DNA from: JAAZMI01 sp050948785
Lineage (GTDB): Bacteria; Bacillota; Dethiobacteria; DTU022; UBA8154
DNA length: 64,000 nucleotides
NCBI GenBank assembly: GCA_050948785.1
Contig: JBMNEM010000006.1
Coordinates: 62,001 to 126,000, forward strand
Direction of reading: 5' to 3'
Below the pieces are notes generated by a model. The model was not told where the DNA came from. It saw nothing but the letters and a program-made list of their open reading frames with translations, and made no database searches. Of the stretch, positions 34,199 through 43,417 are shown one piece after another; the first letter of the stretch is position 1, and the number at the start of each line of letters is the position of its first letter. The position numbers were made by a program, and so were the translations under genes.

Positions 34199-35053
34199 AT
34201 GAACGGACCTGAAATCATACTGCAGATAACAATTATCGGCTTGGTTGCCGGAGCCATGGGAACAGGCTTGGGGGGCACCCTGGCCCTTTTGTTCGTCAAA
34301 CCCTCCTACAAAACACTGGGAGTCATGCTCGGTTTTTCAGCCGGCGTAATGCTTTCAATCATCTTTATGGAACTGCTGCAAAAAGCAATGGCCGCCAGTA
34401 TTTTTTATGCTGCCCTGGGCCTGTTATTGGGTATTTTAGCTTTTGTGTTGCTGGACAATTTTTTCCCTCATCACCATTTCATCAGCGAGGAAAAATTAGG
34501 AAGTCAATACGTAAAAAAAGGGGTCCTCATCGCCACGGGAATTGCCTTACATAATTTACCGGAAGGCCTGGCCATCGGAGCCGGGTTTGCCTCATCGACA
34601 CGCATGGGCATCGCGCTGGCTGTATTAATTGCCCTGCATAATATCCCTGAAGGGATGGCGGTGGCAGTTCCTTTGAATATGGGCGGTCTGGGCCGGTTCA
34701 GGTCTTTGAGCATCGCCCTGGTGTCCGGCCTGCCCATGGGTACGGGTGCCCTGCTGGGTGCGCTTATCGGCAACATCTCTGTTCCCTTTCTGACTCTGTC
34801 TTTGGGCTTTGCCGGCGGAGCCATGCTCTATATCGTATGTGATGAACTTATTCCCGATGTATTCAATCTTACCAGTGCTCATATCGCGATCATGGGTATA
34901 ACGACGGGGGTTTTAACCGGTATGCTCATGGTTCATTTTTTTAATTTTATAATCATTTGGGAGGTAAATATTCCTTCCCGGGAAAGCCAGGGATACCCCT
35001 TCCTCCTCCAGGATCGCCATGATATTAAAATTGATCTCTTCCTTAATTTTTAA
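34199..35053 (+). CDS. ZIP-family divalent metal transporter
   Basis: Eight predicted membrane helices with the ZIP metal-site motifs GIALHNLPEGLAIG (helix IV) and ALHNIPEGMAVAVP (helix V) and a His-rich loop (FFPHHHF). It imports zinc or a related metal. The ATG at 34199 has GAAGGA upstream; the frame opens at 34169. The last 35 residues extend past the expected final helix and are antisense to the 3' end of mscS, with a 141-nt tail-to-tail overlap. Confidence 0.92.
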   Translation: MNGPEIILQITIIGLVAGAMGTGLGGTLALLFVKPSYKTLGVMLGFSAGVMLSIIFMELLQKAMAASIFYAALGLLLGILAFVLLDNFFPHHHFISEEKLGSQYVKKGVLIATGIALHNLPEGLAIGAGFASSTRMGIALAVLIALHNIPEGMAVAVPLNMGGLGRFRSLSIALVSGLPMGTGALLGALIGNISVPFLTLSLGFAGGAMLYIVCDELIPDVFNLTSAHIAIMGITTGVLTGMLMVHFFNFIIIWEVNIPSRESQGYPFLLQDRHDIKIDLFLNF

Positions 35054-36001
35054 AAATTCTCCCCAATTTGTTGTGATGGTAAAAAAATAAAAGAAAATTG
35101 CCAACCGCCCCTCATTAAATTGATCAAAAACGGCAAAAATAGTGTCTTTGTGTACAGCAGGGTGATTTTCCAGCATCACCCTGATTTTCTCCAAGCAGTT
35201 TTTCAGTTTCTCCGCCGGGGTGTCGTTATTAATCTCCAGGTTAAATGATATACGGCGTTTTTCCATCTTTGCCCAGTTAGTTATAGGTTCATTGGCCAGG
35301 GTAGAATTGGGAACAGTAACAAGGGCATTGGCAAAAGTTCTGACCTTCGTGCTTCTAAAGGAAATATCTTCCACAACCCCTTCCACGCTAGGTGAAGAAA
35401 TCCATTCCCCCATGGAAAAAGGTTTATCCATAATGATGACAATACCTCCGAAAATATTGCCAAGGGCATCTTTGGCTGCCAGGGCGATAGCCAGCCCCCC
35501 CAGGCCTAATCCCGCAACAAAACCGCTGACATTATATCCCCATTCTTCGGCGATGATACTCATGGCCAGCACGATGATGATGACCCTTAGAATTTTGCTT
35601 AAAAAAGGAATCAAAATCTCATCGATCTCCAGATCCAATCTCCGGCCAATGACAGCAAACAGGTAGGTTCCCGTGAGATTATAAAACCCCCAGGTCAAAA
35701 GTACAATAATGCTCGTGCGAAATAATTTTATGATTAAAGCGTCTAGAGAAGCGTTCAGAGGAAGAAATTTCAGGGAAAAATAAAGACCCAGAACAATAAA
35801 TAAAACACGCAGGGGGGGTTCCAAAGCAAGCAAGATTTTCATATTCAGTTCTGCTTTAGCTTTTTGAGATACCTTCAAGACAGCCTTTAATATGTATTTT
35901 GTAAAAACAATTCCAGCCAGAATAAAAACCAAAAAAACAAACAGGGCTACAATGATATCTCTCCATACTCCCGCAGCTAAAAAAGACAGCACCTCCAACA
36001 T
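34913..36001 (-). CDS. MscS-family mechanosensitive ion channel
   Basis: 362 residues: several N-terminal membrane helices, the pore-lining helix GFVAGLGLGGLAIALAAKDAL, then the MscS beta domain (FSMGEWIS, EGVVEDISFRSTKVRTFANALVTVPNS) and a C-terminal alpha/beta domain. It releases solutes on osmotic downshock. GGAGGCAGG precedes the ATG. Its final 47 codons overlap the convergent ZIP gene. Confidence 0.94.
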   Translation of the reverse strand: MLEVLSFLAAGVWRDIIVALFVFLVFILAGIVFTKYILKAVLKVSQKAKAELNMKILLALEPPLRVLFIVLGLYFSLKFLPLNASLDALIIKLFRTSIIVLLTWGFYNLTGTYLFAVIGRRLDLEIDEILIPFLSKILRVIIIVLAMSIIAEEWGYNVSGFVAGLGLGGLAIALAAKDALGNIFGGIVIIMDKPFSMGEWISSPSVEGVVEDISFRSTKVRTFANALVTVPNSTLANEPITNWAKMEKRRISFNLEINNDTPAEKLKNCLEKIRVMLENHPAVHKDTIFAVFDQFNEGRLAIFFYFFTITTNWGEFLKIKEEINFNIMAILEEEGVSLAFPGRNIYLPNDYKIKKMNHEHTG

Positions 36002-36419
36002 TTACCTGCCTCCTTTTCCTCCCACACGGTACTTGATGTATAACGCTTACTTGTGCCCGGCTGGCATAAAACATAAAATGGCCCGCCGGCCAGGACTATC
36101 CTCTGTATTATATAATAATATCAGTAATATTGCACAATCAAAAAATTAATTCAAGCTTTAAAAACAAGAGATATTTCAAGTAATACTATGATTGACTGAT
36201 ATGATATAAGATCATACTTACATATTAAGGAAAAACCCTCTACAGGGAAAATATCACGGCAACTGCGTAGCAATAAAGAATGTCTTGAAGTGATGAGCCT
36301 CTTATGATCCCCGACGGTTGGGCTTTACAGGGGACGGCATAACCACCAAATGCAGCTTGCTCAAAGGAGTACACTAATAGTCAACCTGTTAATTCGAAAT
36401 ATTTTTTTAACAAAAATTT
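36002..36419. other. Intergenic region, no gene recognised
   Basis: 418 nt, AT-rich in the first 230, then a GC-richer block (about 36255-36385) with a CCCC...GGGG stem near 36308-36338 and AAAGGAG at 36364-36370 that leads to no long frame. A 30-codon open stretch ends at 36306 but matches nothing I know. Confidence 0.5.
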
Positions 36420-37406
36420 CTATTTTTCCCGGGCGGCTTTAAGAACTTGCTTAATTAACGGAAAAAAATGGTTAAAAATGATGCGGAGGATGGCTAACAG
36501 AGGAATAATAACAACCAGGCCTAAAAACCCCATATATATCCCCCCCAGCAGCAGGGCTATAATTACAGTGAGAGGATGAAAGCCCAGGCTGCGGCCAAAA
36601 ATCTGCGGGGCAATAAACTGGCTTTCGATTTGCTGAACAAGAATAATCCAGAGAACAACCCTCCAGATTAAGGCCGGTGACTGCAAAAGGACGATTACAA
36701 CCACCGGAACCGCCCCGATTATCGGTCCAAAGTAAGGAATAATATTTGTTAAAGCGTTGATAACACCAAAAAAAAGAGCAAATTTAACACCAAAAAACAA
36801 CAACCCGATATAGATCATCGCCCCAACAGAGAAGCTGACGATAAAAACCCCCCTGATATAGGCTCCCAGAGTTTGATCAATTTCCTGGAGAGCAGCCTCC
36901 GTATTACACCGCGAGGACGGGGGGATAAGTTCCAGTAAACGTTTTTTCAGCAGCACATGATCACGAAGCAGGTAAAAGACGTAAAGAGGCACAAGCAGGA
37001 GAGCAAAAGCCTGGCAGAAAAAAGCCATTAAATATTGGGATAATTTTTCCAGGTTGATGGTTAACGATTTTTGCAACTGAGCAATGTTTTCATCCAGGGC
37101 TTTACGTACACCCCCCGGGAGGTTAAAACGCCGGTAATCCCTTTCCAGGTACTCCGCAAAACGTGTTATTTTTTCAGTATATTCGGGCAGAGAGGCTACC
37201 AGGTCTTGTAGTTCGTCCTGTAAGGATGGTAATAAATTAAGAGCAAAAAGCAGGAAAAGTGTGGTCAAAAAGAGATAAATAATCAATATTCCCAGCGATC
37301 GGGGAATTCTTTGTTTTTGCAGATAGTTAACCAAGGGGGACAGCAGGTAGGTTACCAGCACCGCAAAAAGTAGAGGGGCAATCACAACACCCTTAATTTC
37401 ACCCAA
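36420..37406 (-). CDS. AI-2E family transporter (PerM/YubA-like)
   Basis: Membrane protein of about eight helices with the family's C-terminal signature FGVINALTNIIPYFGPIIGAVP and QIFGRSLGFHPLTVIIALLLGG. Family members export autoinducer-2 or act as Na+/H+ antiporters, so the substrate is open. It begins with TTG preceded by AGGGGTG; the first helix of the family appears shortened. The small zinc-ribbon gene lies 20 nt upstream. Confidence 0.92.
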   Translation of the reverse strand: MGEIKGVVIAPLLFAVLVTYLLSPLVNYLQKQRIPRSLGILIIYLFLTTLFLLFALNLLPSLQDELQDLVASLPEYTEKITRFAEYLERDYRRFNLPGGVRKALDENIAQLQKSLTINLEKLSQYLMAFFCQAFALLLVPLYVFYLLRDHVLLKKRLLELIPPSSRCNTEAALQEIDQTLGAYIRGVFIVSFSVGAMIYIGLLFFGVKFALFFGVINALTNIIPYFGPIIGAVPVVVIVLLQSPALIWRVVLWIILVQQIESQFIAPQIFGRSLGFHPLTVIIALLLGGIYMGFLGLVVIIPLLAILRIIFNHFFPLIKQVLKAAREK

Positions 37407-37426
37407 TTTTCACCCCTCCACAACGC

Positions 37427-37666
37427 TTAACTCTTAATAAACTCTTCAATCTTCTCCTGAAACAGTTCACTGCCTGACTGGATGGTTTCCACAAGTTTTA
37501 AAGCGATATTTTTGTCCTTCAGGGCAAAGGAGGCACCCTCGGCATCTATATAAAATATCTCCATTTGTCCGCTTTTATCGGTAAACTCCAAGAGGCAATC
37601 CGCGCAATAATAAGTGTCATTTCCTACTTTCCCTGTATTAATACTTTGACAGACCGGGCAGGCCAT
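37427..37666 (-). CDS. Small zinc-ribbon hypothetical protein
   Basis: 79 residues with two Cys-x2-Cys pairs (CPVCQS and YYCADC) forming a probable zinc ribbon, then an acidic C-terminal helix. GAGGG lies 10 nt before the ATG. No known family is recognised. It precedes the AI-2E transporter gene and is probably cotranscribed with it. Confidence 0.75.
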   Translation of the reverse strand: MACPVCQSINTGKVGNDTYYCADCLLEFTDKSGQMEIFYIDAEGASFALKDKNIALKLVETIQSGSELFQEKIEEFIKS

Positions 37667-37728
37667 GGAAAAATTTTGCCCTCCTTATTTTATATACAAT
37701 TTAATGAACTATTTTGCCCTCTTTTGAC

Positions 37729-37753
37729 AAAAAAAATGCCCTTTGACAAGGGA
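37729..37753 (-). terminator. Terminator of mnmA
   Basis: Minus strand CCCTT-GTCA-AAGGG followed by CATTTTTTTT, about 35 nt after the mnmA stop. Confidence 0.75.
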
Positions 37754-37784
37754 ATTGGTATGAAAATGGGTTGGCGTGTCAGGC

Positions 37785-38918
37785 TCAGACTTGCTCATCA
37801 ATTTCTGAAGATATGATTATTCCTCCGCCCAGAACTTCCTCCCCCTGGTAGAAAACTACTGCCTGACCGGGGGTTACAGCTTTTTGTTTCCTGGTAAAAA
37901 CCACCCGTGCCCGGTCTCCTTCCGGAGGGTGAAGAATAGCGGGAACAGGGGAGGCACGGTAACGGATCTTTACCTCCACCTCCAGGGGATGAAGCGGCGG
38001 GGCACCGGCCACAAAGCTCAGCTCTGTGGCCATTAAATAACCGCTATAGGTTTCTTCTTCTTTTCCGACGATGAGGACGTTGTTACGGGGATCAATTTTT
38101 ACGACGTAAAGAGGGTGCCGGGAAGCCAATCCCAATCCCTTACGCTGCCCTACTGTATAAAAAGCTACCCCGCGGTGCATACCCAGTTTTTGGCCTGCGG
38201 CGGAAACAATTTCCCCGGGGGTAAGCACCTGGGGATGTTCCCGCGCCAAAAAGCCGCGATAATCATGATCCGGGATAAAGCAGATCTCCTGGCTCTCTCT
38301 TTTTTGAGCCACCTTGAGCCCTTTTTTGCGAGCCAGTTCTTTAACTTCTTTTTTGAGATAATCCCCGAGAGGGAAAAGAAGGGCGGAGAGCTGCTCCTGA
38401 CGCAGTGTATAAAGCATGTAGCTTTGTTCCTTTTCTTTGTCCCTGGCACGGAAAAGCCGGTAAAGGTTGTTTTGCGGCTCATAAAGGATGCGGGCATAAT
38501 GGCCGGTGGCCAGGTAGTTAATACCCAACGCCCGTAGTTTCTGCAGCAAATGGGAAAATTTTAGATGTTTGTTGCAAGCGATGCAGGGATTCGGCGTCCT
38601 TCCTTCCAGGTATTCCCGTATAAAATAGGTGACCACTTGCTCATGGAAAATTTCTTGCATATCAAAAACGTAGTGAGGAATATTCAGGGCTGCAGCTACC
38701 TTCCGGGCATCGTCAATATTCTCCAGGGAGCAGCAGCCCCGGCCTGCATCAGCAGCTTTCTTTTCAGCAGCGGGATCAACCCAGAAGCGCAAGGTTACAC
38801 CAACGGGTTTAAAACCCGCTTCTTTTAAAAGCAGAGCCGCGACGGAGCTGTCCACTCCCCCGCTCATCGCCACCATGATCTTCTCCCCGGCCTTCAGTGC
38901 AGGCCTTTGCAGGTACAA
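37785..38918 (-). CDS. mnmA: tRNA-specific 2-thiouridylase MnmA
   Basis: Thiolates U34 of tRNA-Lys, -Glu and -Gln. PP-loop VAMSGGVDSSVAALLL, catalytic cysteines in GRTPNPCIACNKHLKF and SQEICFIPD, and tRNA-binding GHYAR and GQRKGLGLAS. The extra GRGCCSLENIDDAR insertion is typical of clostridial and thermophile forms. The frame opens at 38936, but a TTG at 38918 directly after GGGGGGGG is the better start. Sulfur probably comes from IscS (5630-6787). Confidence 0.96.
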   Translation of the reverse strand: MYLQRPALKAGEKIMVAMSGGVDSSVAALLLKEAGFKPVGVTLRFWVDPAAEKKAADAGRGCCSLENIDDARKVAAALNIPHYVFDMQEIFHEQVVTYFIREYLEGRTPNPCIACNKHLKFSHLLQKLRALGINYLATGHYARILYEPQNNLYRLFRARDKEKEQSYMLYTLRQEQLSALLFPLGDYLKKEVKELARKKGLKVAQKRESQEICFIPDHDYRGFLAREHPQVLTPGEIVSAAGQKLGMHRGVAFYTVGQRKGLGLASRHPLYVVKIDPRNNVLIVGKEEETYSGYLMATELSFVAGAPPLHPLEVEVKIRYRASPVPAILHPPEGDRARVVFTRKQKAVTPGQAVVFYQGEEVLGGGIIISSEIDEQV

Positions 38919-39058
38919 GATCCCCCCCCCTCTCAAGTTAGCTCAAGTTAGCCGGACTGTGTCCATTTCACAAAAAATCCGGAACGCAACTTATAAATCC
39001 ACTGCAAAAAAGCTTTCATTTATTCATTACAAGTGACTTACAGACTTTCCAAACAAAT

Positions 39059-39691
39059 TTAAACCTCGCCGTCAGCAGGCTTGAGTACCGCCTGGCCGCG
39101 GCTGGCAGCCGCAATGCGGCCGGGCAGCTTTTCCATTTCCCTTAAAGGCAGCTCGAATTCCAAAGAAACATCCTGGCCATAGTGGAAATTCAACACTTCT
39201 CCGGCGCCGGCCTCTATTTCCCTGACAACAGCCCCCAGATAGTCATAGGGTACTTGCAACACAGCCCGGCTCATCAGTTCCCGGACACAAATATTGGCCG
39301 CCTCCACTCCGGCTTCCGCACAGGAACGGTAAGCGCGGATCAGCCCTCCGATCCCCAGCTTGACCCCGCCAAAGTAACGCGTACCCACCACCACAACATT
39401 GGTGAGCTCCTCTTTCTCCAGCACTGCCAGCATCGGCGGCCCGGCCGTCCCCGCAGGTTCCCTGGCATCGTCACAGCGGGCCAGAAGCTTATCTCCCACA
39501 CCCAGGCGATAAGCGTAGGCATGATGCGTGGCCCCAACCAATTCCTCCGGCACACGGCGGATAAAAGCACGCGCTTCCTCTTCTGTCTGGCAAAAAGCCA
39601 GGGAAGCATAAAAGCGGCAGGCGCCCACAGCTATTTTCGTGCGGACACCGGCAGCAATCGTCCGATAACGATAAACATGATCGTGTCTCAT
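39059..39691 (-). CDS. YigZ/IMPACT family protein
   Basis: 210 residues: N-terminal UPF0029/IMPACT domain with THHAYAYRLG, DDAREPAGTAGPPMLAVLE and VVVVGTRYFGGVKLGIGGLIRAY, and a C-terminal DUF1949-like ferredoxin fold. The family is linked to translation regulation in eukaryotes; the bacterial role is unclear. It lies between mnmA and rarA on the same strand. Confidence 0.93.
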   Translation of the reverse strand: MRHDHVYRYRTIAAGVRTKIAVGACRFYASLAFCQTEEEARAFIRRVPEELVGATHHAYAYRLGVGDKLLARCDDAREPAGTAGPPMLAVLEKEELTNVVVVGTRYFGGVKLGIGGLIRAYRSCAEAGVEAANICVRELMSRAVLQVPYDYLGAVVREIEAGAGEVLNFHYGQDVSLEFELPLREMEKLPGRIAAASRGQAVLKPADGEV

Positions 39692-39756
39692 ATTCTTCCC
39701 TATTTTCCAAATTATTTATGCCCTTATATACTTTTACTGCCCGTAGGGTAAAAAGG

Positions 39757-41130
39757 TCATTTATCTTTCTTCCTCCCGGCTGAAGATCGCCAACGGGAAA
39801 GTCTTTGACGGATCTCTTTCTCGTAACCCTGTTCTCCGGGACGGTAAAATGTTTTCCCCCGCAAGCCCGGCGGCAGATAATCCTGCGGTATAAAATGACC
39901 GGGAAAATCGTGCGGGTAAAGATAGCCCTGTCCATGTCCCAACCTGGAAGCTCCTTTGTAGCTGGCATCACGCAAATGCGGCGGAACTTTTTCCCGGGGA
40001 GTACTTTTTACTGCGGAAAGGGCGGCATTGATCGCCAGATATGCGGCGTTGCTCTTCGGGGCGCAGGCCAGGTAGGTAGTGGCCTGCGCCAGAGGTATCC
40101 GCCCCTCAGGCAGGCCTATCTGCTGGAGGGCCTGCGCAGCAGCAACCGCCACGCAAAGGGCTTGCGGATCAGCATTGCCGATATCTTCACTGGCACTGAT
40201 GATCAGGCGCCGGGCGATAAAAAGCGGATCCTCTCCTGCTTCGAGCATCCGTGCCAGCCAATAAAGTGCGGCATCAGGATCGGAACCCCGGATGGATTTT
40301 ATAAAAGCGGAAATAATGTCATAATGATAATCCCCACCAGCATCATACTTCAAATTTGCCCGGCCGAGGACCTCTTGAACCTGTCTTAGAGTGATGACAA
40401 CCGCACCGGAGCTATTTTCTGCGGCAAAGCTGATCACGGCCATCTCCAAGGCATTCAAGGCTACCCGGGCATCCCCCCCGGCAATCCGAGACAGATATTT
40501 CAGGGCCTCATCTGCCAGCTCAAATTTGTACTTCCCCAGCCCTCTTGTCTCATCCCTCAGGGCTTGAAGCAGGATCTTTTTGATTTCCCCGGGGGACAAA
40601 CTTTCAAAAGTAAAAAGCAAGGAACGTGATAAAAGAGGGGGGTTAATGGCCATGAACGGGTTTTCTGTCGTCGCGCCAATGAGGTAAATCAAGCCCTCTT
40701 CCACCGCGGGAAGCAGGGCGTCTTGCTGTGCTTTGTTAAAACGATGGATCTCATCGATAAAAAGAATGGTCTTTTTCCGCCAGCCGGCACGGAATGTTTT
40801 AGCCTCTTCCATCACCGCGCGCAAGTCTTTAACACCGGCGATAACAGCATTTAATCGCTTGAATTGTGCTTTGGTGGTCGTGGCGATGATTCTGGCCAAT
40901 GCGGTTTTACCTGTCCCGGGAGGACCGTAAAAAATTAAGGAAGACAAAAGATCGCCCTCAATAAGCTTCCGCAAGGGCTTATTTTCACCTAAAAGATGTT
41001 CCTGCCCCACAAATTCTTCCAGCGAACGGGGCGTCATGCGCCTGGCCAGCGGGCCATCCTTTTTTACGTTTTCTTCCCAGATGAAAGAACGAAGATCCAA
41101 ACTCCTCCTAAACCTCCCTTGCCAAAGCAA
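39757..41130 (-). CDS. rarA: Replication-associated recombination protein RarA (MgsA)
   Basis: AAA+ ATPase acting at stalled replication forks. RMTPRSLEEFVGQEHLLGE, Walker A FYGPPGTGKTALARII, Walker B LFIDEIHRFNKAQQDALLP, sensor-1 GATTENP, and the C-terminal tetramerisation domain ending with the LPPGLRGKTFYRPGEQGYE pattern. 457 residues; about 20 N-terminal residues before KKDGPLARRM are variable, so the exact start is uncertain. Confidence 0.95.
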   Translation of the reverse strand: MLWQGRFRRSLDLRSFIWEENVKKDGPLARRMTPRSLEEFVGQEHLLGENKPLRKLIEGDLLSSLIFYGPPGTGKTALARIIATTTKAQFKRLNAVIAGVKDLRAVMEEAKTFRAGWRKKTILFIDEIHRFNKAQQDALLPAVEEGLIYLIGATTENPFMAINPPLLSRSLLFTFESLSPGEIKKILLQALRDETRGLGKYKFELADEALKYLSRIAGGDARVALNALEMAVISFAAENSSGAVVITLRQVQEVLGRANLKYDAGGDYHYDIISAFIKSIRGSDPDAALYWLARMLEAGEDPLFIARRLIISASEDIGNADPQALCVAVAAAQALQQIGLPEGRIPLAQATTYLACAPKSNAAYLAINAALSAVKSTPREKVPPHLRDASYKGASRLGHGQGYLYPHDFPGHFIPQDYLPPGLRGKTFYRPGEQGYEKEIRQRLSRWRSSAGRKKDK

Positions 41131-41184
41131 CCCTGAAGCATATCAAAAGAAATTATGTACTTTCTGCCCTCCATGCCGCTCGCT

Positions 41185-42549
41185 TCAAACAGCCTGCAGG
41201 TAAAGAGCACACTCCAGCCTGATCTTCTGCAGGGCACAGCTCAAGTCATTGGTTTTGTGCAGCGCTCCCCCCAAAAAATATGCAGTGGCCGCGCATCCCC
41301 GACCACAAAGGTAACGTGCCCAGCAGCTGGAGCAGGCTTCTCTTTCCAAAGCAGCCGCGGCCATCTTTTCCCCTACCTCCCGCCGCAGGACAAAAGGCTC
41401 ATACGTAATGTTCCCCATATAAAAATCATCCATGCCTACAAACTGGTGACAGGGATAAAGTGCGCCATCAGCCGCTACGGCGAGGTAGTCCACCCCGGCA
41501 CCGCACCCGCTCAAGCGCTTGTAAAGGCAAGGCCCCTTTTCCAGATCCAGGGCAAAATGATAAAAATGAAAAGGACTTCCCTTCGTTTTCTGCTCCAGGT
41601 AAAGGTCAACAAGGCGCTCATACTCCTGTTCGAGAAACGGTAGATCCTCGGCCTGAATCGTATAGCTTTCTCCTTGTGAAACAACCGGCTCCAGGGAGAG
41701 GGAATCCAGGCCCAGCGACAGAAAATGCTCAATATCCTGGCAAAAATCAAGGTTATTGCGGGTATAGGTGCCACGGATATAATAATTTTTTTTACCCCTG
41801 CTGTGCAAAAACTCGGTAATATTCTCTACCGTGCGATCATAGGAGCCGCGCCCATCTTTAAAACTCCTCATCAGATCTTGAACCGAAGGACGCCCGTCAA
41901 GGCTTAATATTACATTGATATCTTCTTTATTTAAAAAATCGGTCTTCTCCTCATCAAGAAGAGTGGCGTTTGTCGTGAGTGTAAAACTGAATTCCAGCCC
42001 CCGCTGAGGTGACTTATGCCGGGCATAAGAGACAATTTCACTGATCAGCGGAAAATTTAAAAGGGGTTCGCCCCCAAAAAAATCTATCTCGCGATAACGT
42101 CCCCCCTCCTGCTCCAGGAGAAAATCCACGGCTTTTTTCCCTACTTCCCAGGTCATATGGGAGGACCTTTTTCCGGTGTCCCTCTGCGTAAAACAATAGC
42201 GGCATCCCAAGTTGCAGCTATGGGAAATAAAAAGACAAAGCGCTTTGACCCCAAAAGAGAAGAGCTGATCATGTTTCACAGAAGGTTCGGGAGCAAAAAG
42301 GCACCTCTCCTGCCGGAGTTTATCCACCTGCTGCAGGACGGTACTTATCTCATCTGCCGGGTACCTGTCGTGCAAAAGAGAACGCACCTTTTCACTTGTA
42401 CAGCCCTCCGCCAGCAAGTCAATCGCTTCCCAGCCCAGGTTGTCCACCGCATGCAAAGAGCCGCTGTTTACATCATAAACCAGCTGTAAATCCTTGTATT
42501 TAAACAGATGTATATCTTGCCGCTTGGTACCCTCCGGCATTGAATTCAC
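41185..42549 (-). CDS. scfB: SCIFF peptide radical SAM maturase ScfB
   Basis: A radical SAM/SPASM enzyme that installs thioether bonds in the adjacent SCIFF peptide. The N-terminal 90 residues resemble a peptide-recognition (RRE-like) domain (FKYKDLQLVYDVNSGSLHAV). The radical SAM cluster is CNLGCRYC (C112, C116, C119), then FFGGEPLLNF, and the SPASM cysteines in GCGAGVDYLAVAADG, YPCHQF and CSSCWARYLCGRGCAAT. 454 residues. GTG at 42549 or ATG at 42540 are both possible. It follows scfA across a terminator. Confidence 0.95.
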   Translation of the reverse strand: MNSMPEGTKRQDIHLFKYKDLQLVYDVNSGSLHAVDNLGWEAIDLLAEGCTSEKVRSLLHDRYPADEISTVLQQVDKLRQERCLFAPEPSVKHDQLFSFGVKALCLFISHSCNLGCRYCFTQRDTGKRSSHMTWEVGKKAVDFLLEQEGGRYREIDFFGGEPLLNFPLISEIVSYARHKSPQRGLEFSFTLTTNATLLDEEKTDFLNKEDINVILSLDGRPSVQDLMRSFKDGRGSYDRTVENITEFLHSRGKKNYYIRGTYTRNNLDFCQDIEHFLSLGLDSLSLEPVVSQGESYTIQAEDLPFLEQEYERLVDLYLEQKTKGSPFHFYHFALDLEKGPCLYKRLSGCGAGVDYLAVAADGALYPCHQFVGMDDFYMGNITYEPFVLRREVGEKMAAAALEREACSSCWARYLCGRGCAATAYFLGGALHKTNDLSCALQKIRLECALYLQAV

Positions 42550-42563
42550 TCGCTTTCCCCCAG

Positions 42564-42617
42564 AAAAATAAAACCCGGAAGCTTCTTCAATTTTATTTCC
42601 AGAGGCCTCTATCCGGG
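42564..42617 (-). terminator. Terminator/attenuator between scfA and scfB
   Basis: Minus strand CCCGGA (42617-42612) pairs with TCCGGG (42579-42574) across a loop with inner pairing, followed by TTTTATTTTT. It should make peptide mRNA more abundant than maturase mRNA. Confidence 0.8.
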
Positions 42618-42623
42618 TCTTTC

Positions 42624-42773
42624 TTATTTCTGTATATTCTCCTGCCGGCAGACCTGATTACCCACAGTACAGGAAGTTTTACAGGCTGACTGGCACGAAG
42701 CTTGGCACTCCCGGCAGCCCCGCTCGTCTACCTCCAACAGATTACCTTTCCGAATTGTTCTGATATGCTGCAT
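42624..42773 (-). CDS. scfA: SCIFF ranthipeptide precursor ScfA (six Cys in forty-five residues)
   Basis: A 49-residue ribosomal peptide precursor: MQHIRTIRKGNLLEVDERGC, then cysteines at residues 20, 23, 27, 31, 35 and 42, and a Gln/Asn-rich end. The leader-like first 18 residues and the six-cysteine core match the SCIFF family found across Clostridia, always near ScfB. ScfB forms Cys-to-Thr thioethers; here one Thr stands in the C-KTS-C-T region. The ATG follows GGGGAGG. The physiological role is unsettled (quorum sensing and cell density effects have been proposed in Clostridium). Confidence 0.95.
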   Translation of the reverse strand: MQHIRTIRKGNLLEVDERGCRECQASCQSACKTSCTVGNQVCRQENIQK

Positions 42774-42838
42774 ATAAACTTAACCTCCCCTTTTTGGGTG
42801 TACTTTTTTCAAAACATCCTTTTTTTTACCATAATCAT

Positions 42839-42866
42839 TTTATACTGAACCACTTACCAGCGTCAA
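42839..42866 (-). promoter_or_regulatory. Promoter of scfA
   Basis: TTGACG (42866-42861) and TATAAA (42844-42839) spaced 16 nt on the minus strand, 66 nt before the scfA ATG. 42867-43112 contains no gene. Confidence 0.65.
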
Positions 42867-43112
42867 GTTTCAAGTTGTCCCCGATTATTTTATTCATACC
42901 TTATTTCCAAGCCATAACGTATTATCCGGCCATTTTTAATCATAAAATATAGATACCTTTCAAACCTATGTAAGAAAAGAGGGCTTCTCGTTGGTTAGCA
43001 TAAAACAACAGCAACCGTCTGGTAAATACAGGCATTTAGTGGTATCCTGAATCAGAAGTCAAATAAATTGCCCGTAAGAAACAAAAAATCAATCTGCAAA
43101 GGAGAGGTTTTA

Positions 43113-43388
43113 ATGCATTTTTGGCAAGCTTTTCTGAGCACTTTTTCTCTGATCTTCCTGGCTGAACTGGGAGACAAAACGCAGCTGGCCGTTCTTCTTT
43201 TAGCTGCCCAGGGCCGCCCTCTTTGGGGGGTGTTTTTGGGCTCTGCCAGCGCTCTCGTACTCAGCGCTCTGCTGGGAGTGCTTTTGGGTGGAACACTTTC
43301 CCGCTACCTCCCGCCCTTTTATCTACAAAAAGGAGCCGGAGTAGCCTTTGTCATCATTGGCCTCCTGCTCCTCTGGGGAAAATCCTAA
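43113..43388 (+). CDS. Half-size UPF0016/GDT1-type cation transporter
   Basis: About 91 residues with three hydrophobic helices and one copy of the ExGD(K/R)(S/T) signature in FLAELGDKTQLA. Eukaryotic GDT1/TMEM165 and bacterial MneA have two such repeats; this form has one and would have to dimerise. Likely Mn2+ or Ca2+ export. ATG at 43113 with GGAGAGG upstream; the frame opens at 43068. No yybP-ykoY-type riboswitch was recognised upstream. Confidence 0.85.
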   Translation: MHFWQAFLSTFSLIFLAELGDKTQLAVLLLAAQGRPLWGVFLGSASALVLSALLGVLLGGTLSRYLPPFYLQKGAGVAFVIIGLLLLWGKS

Positions 43389-43417
43389 TCACTGCGTCCG
43401 GCACAGCTCTTGTTTAG

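Noticed and set aside
36236..36390. Possible riboswitch or small RNA between mscS and the AI-2E transporter gene
   Set aside because: A CCCC/GGGG stem is present, but no known riboswitch consensus, promoter or terminator could be fitted.
42867..43112. Possible Mn2+ (yybP-ykoY) riboswitch upstream of the UPF0016 gene
   Set aside because: The conserved yybP-ykoY elements were not found on either strand.
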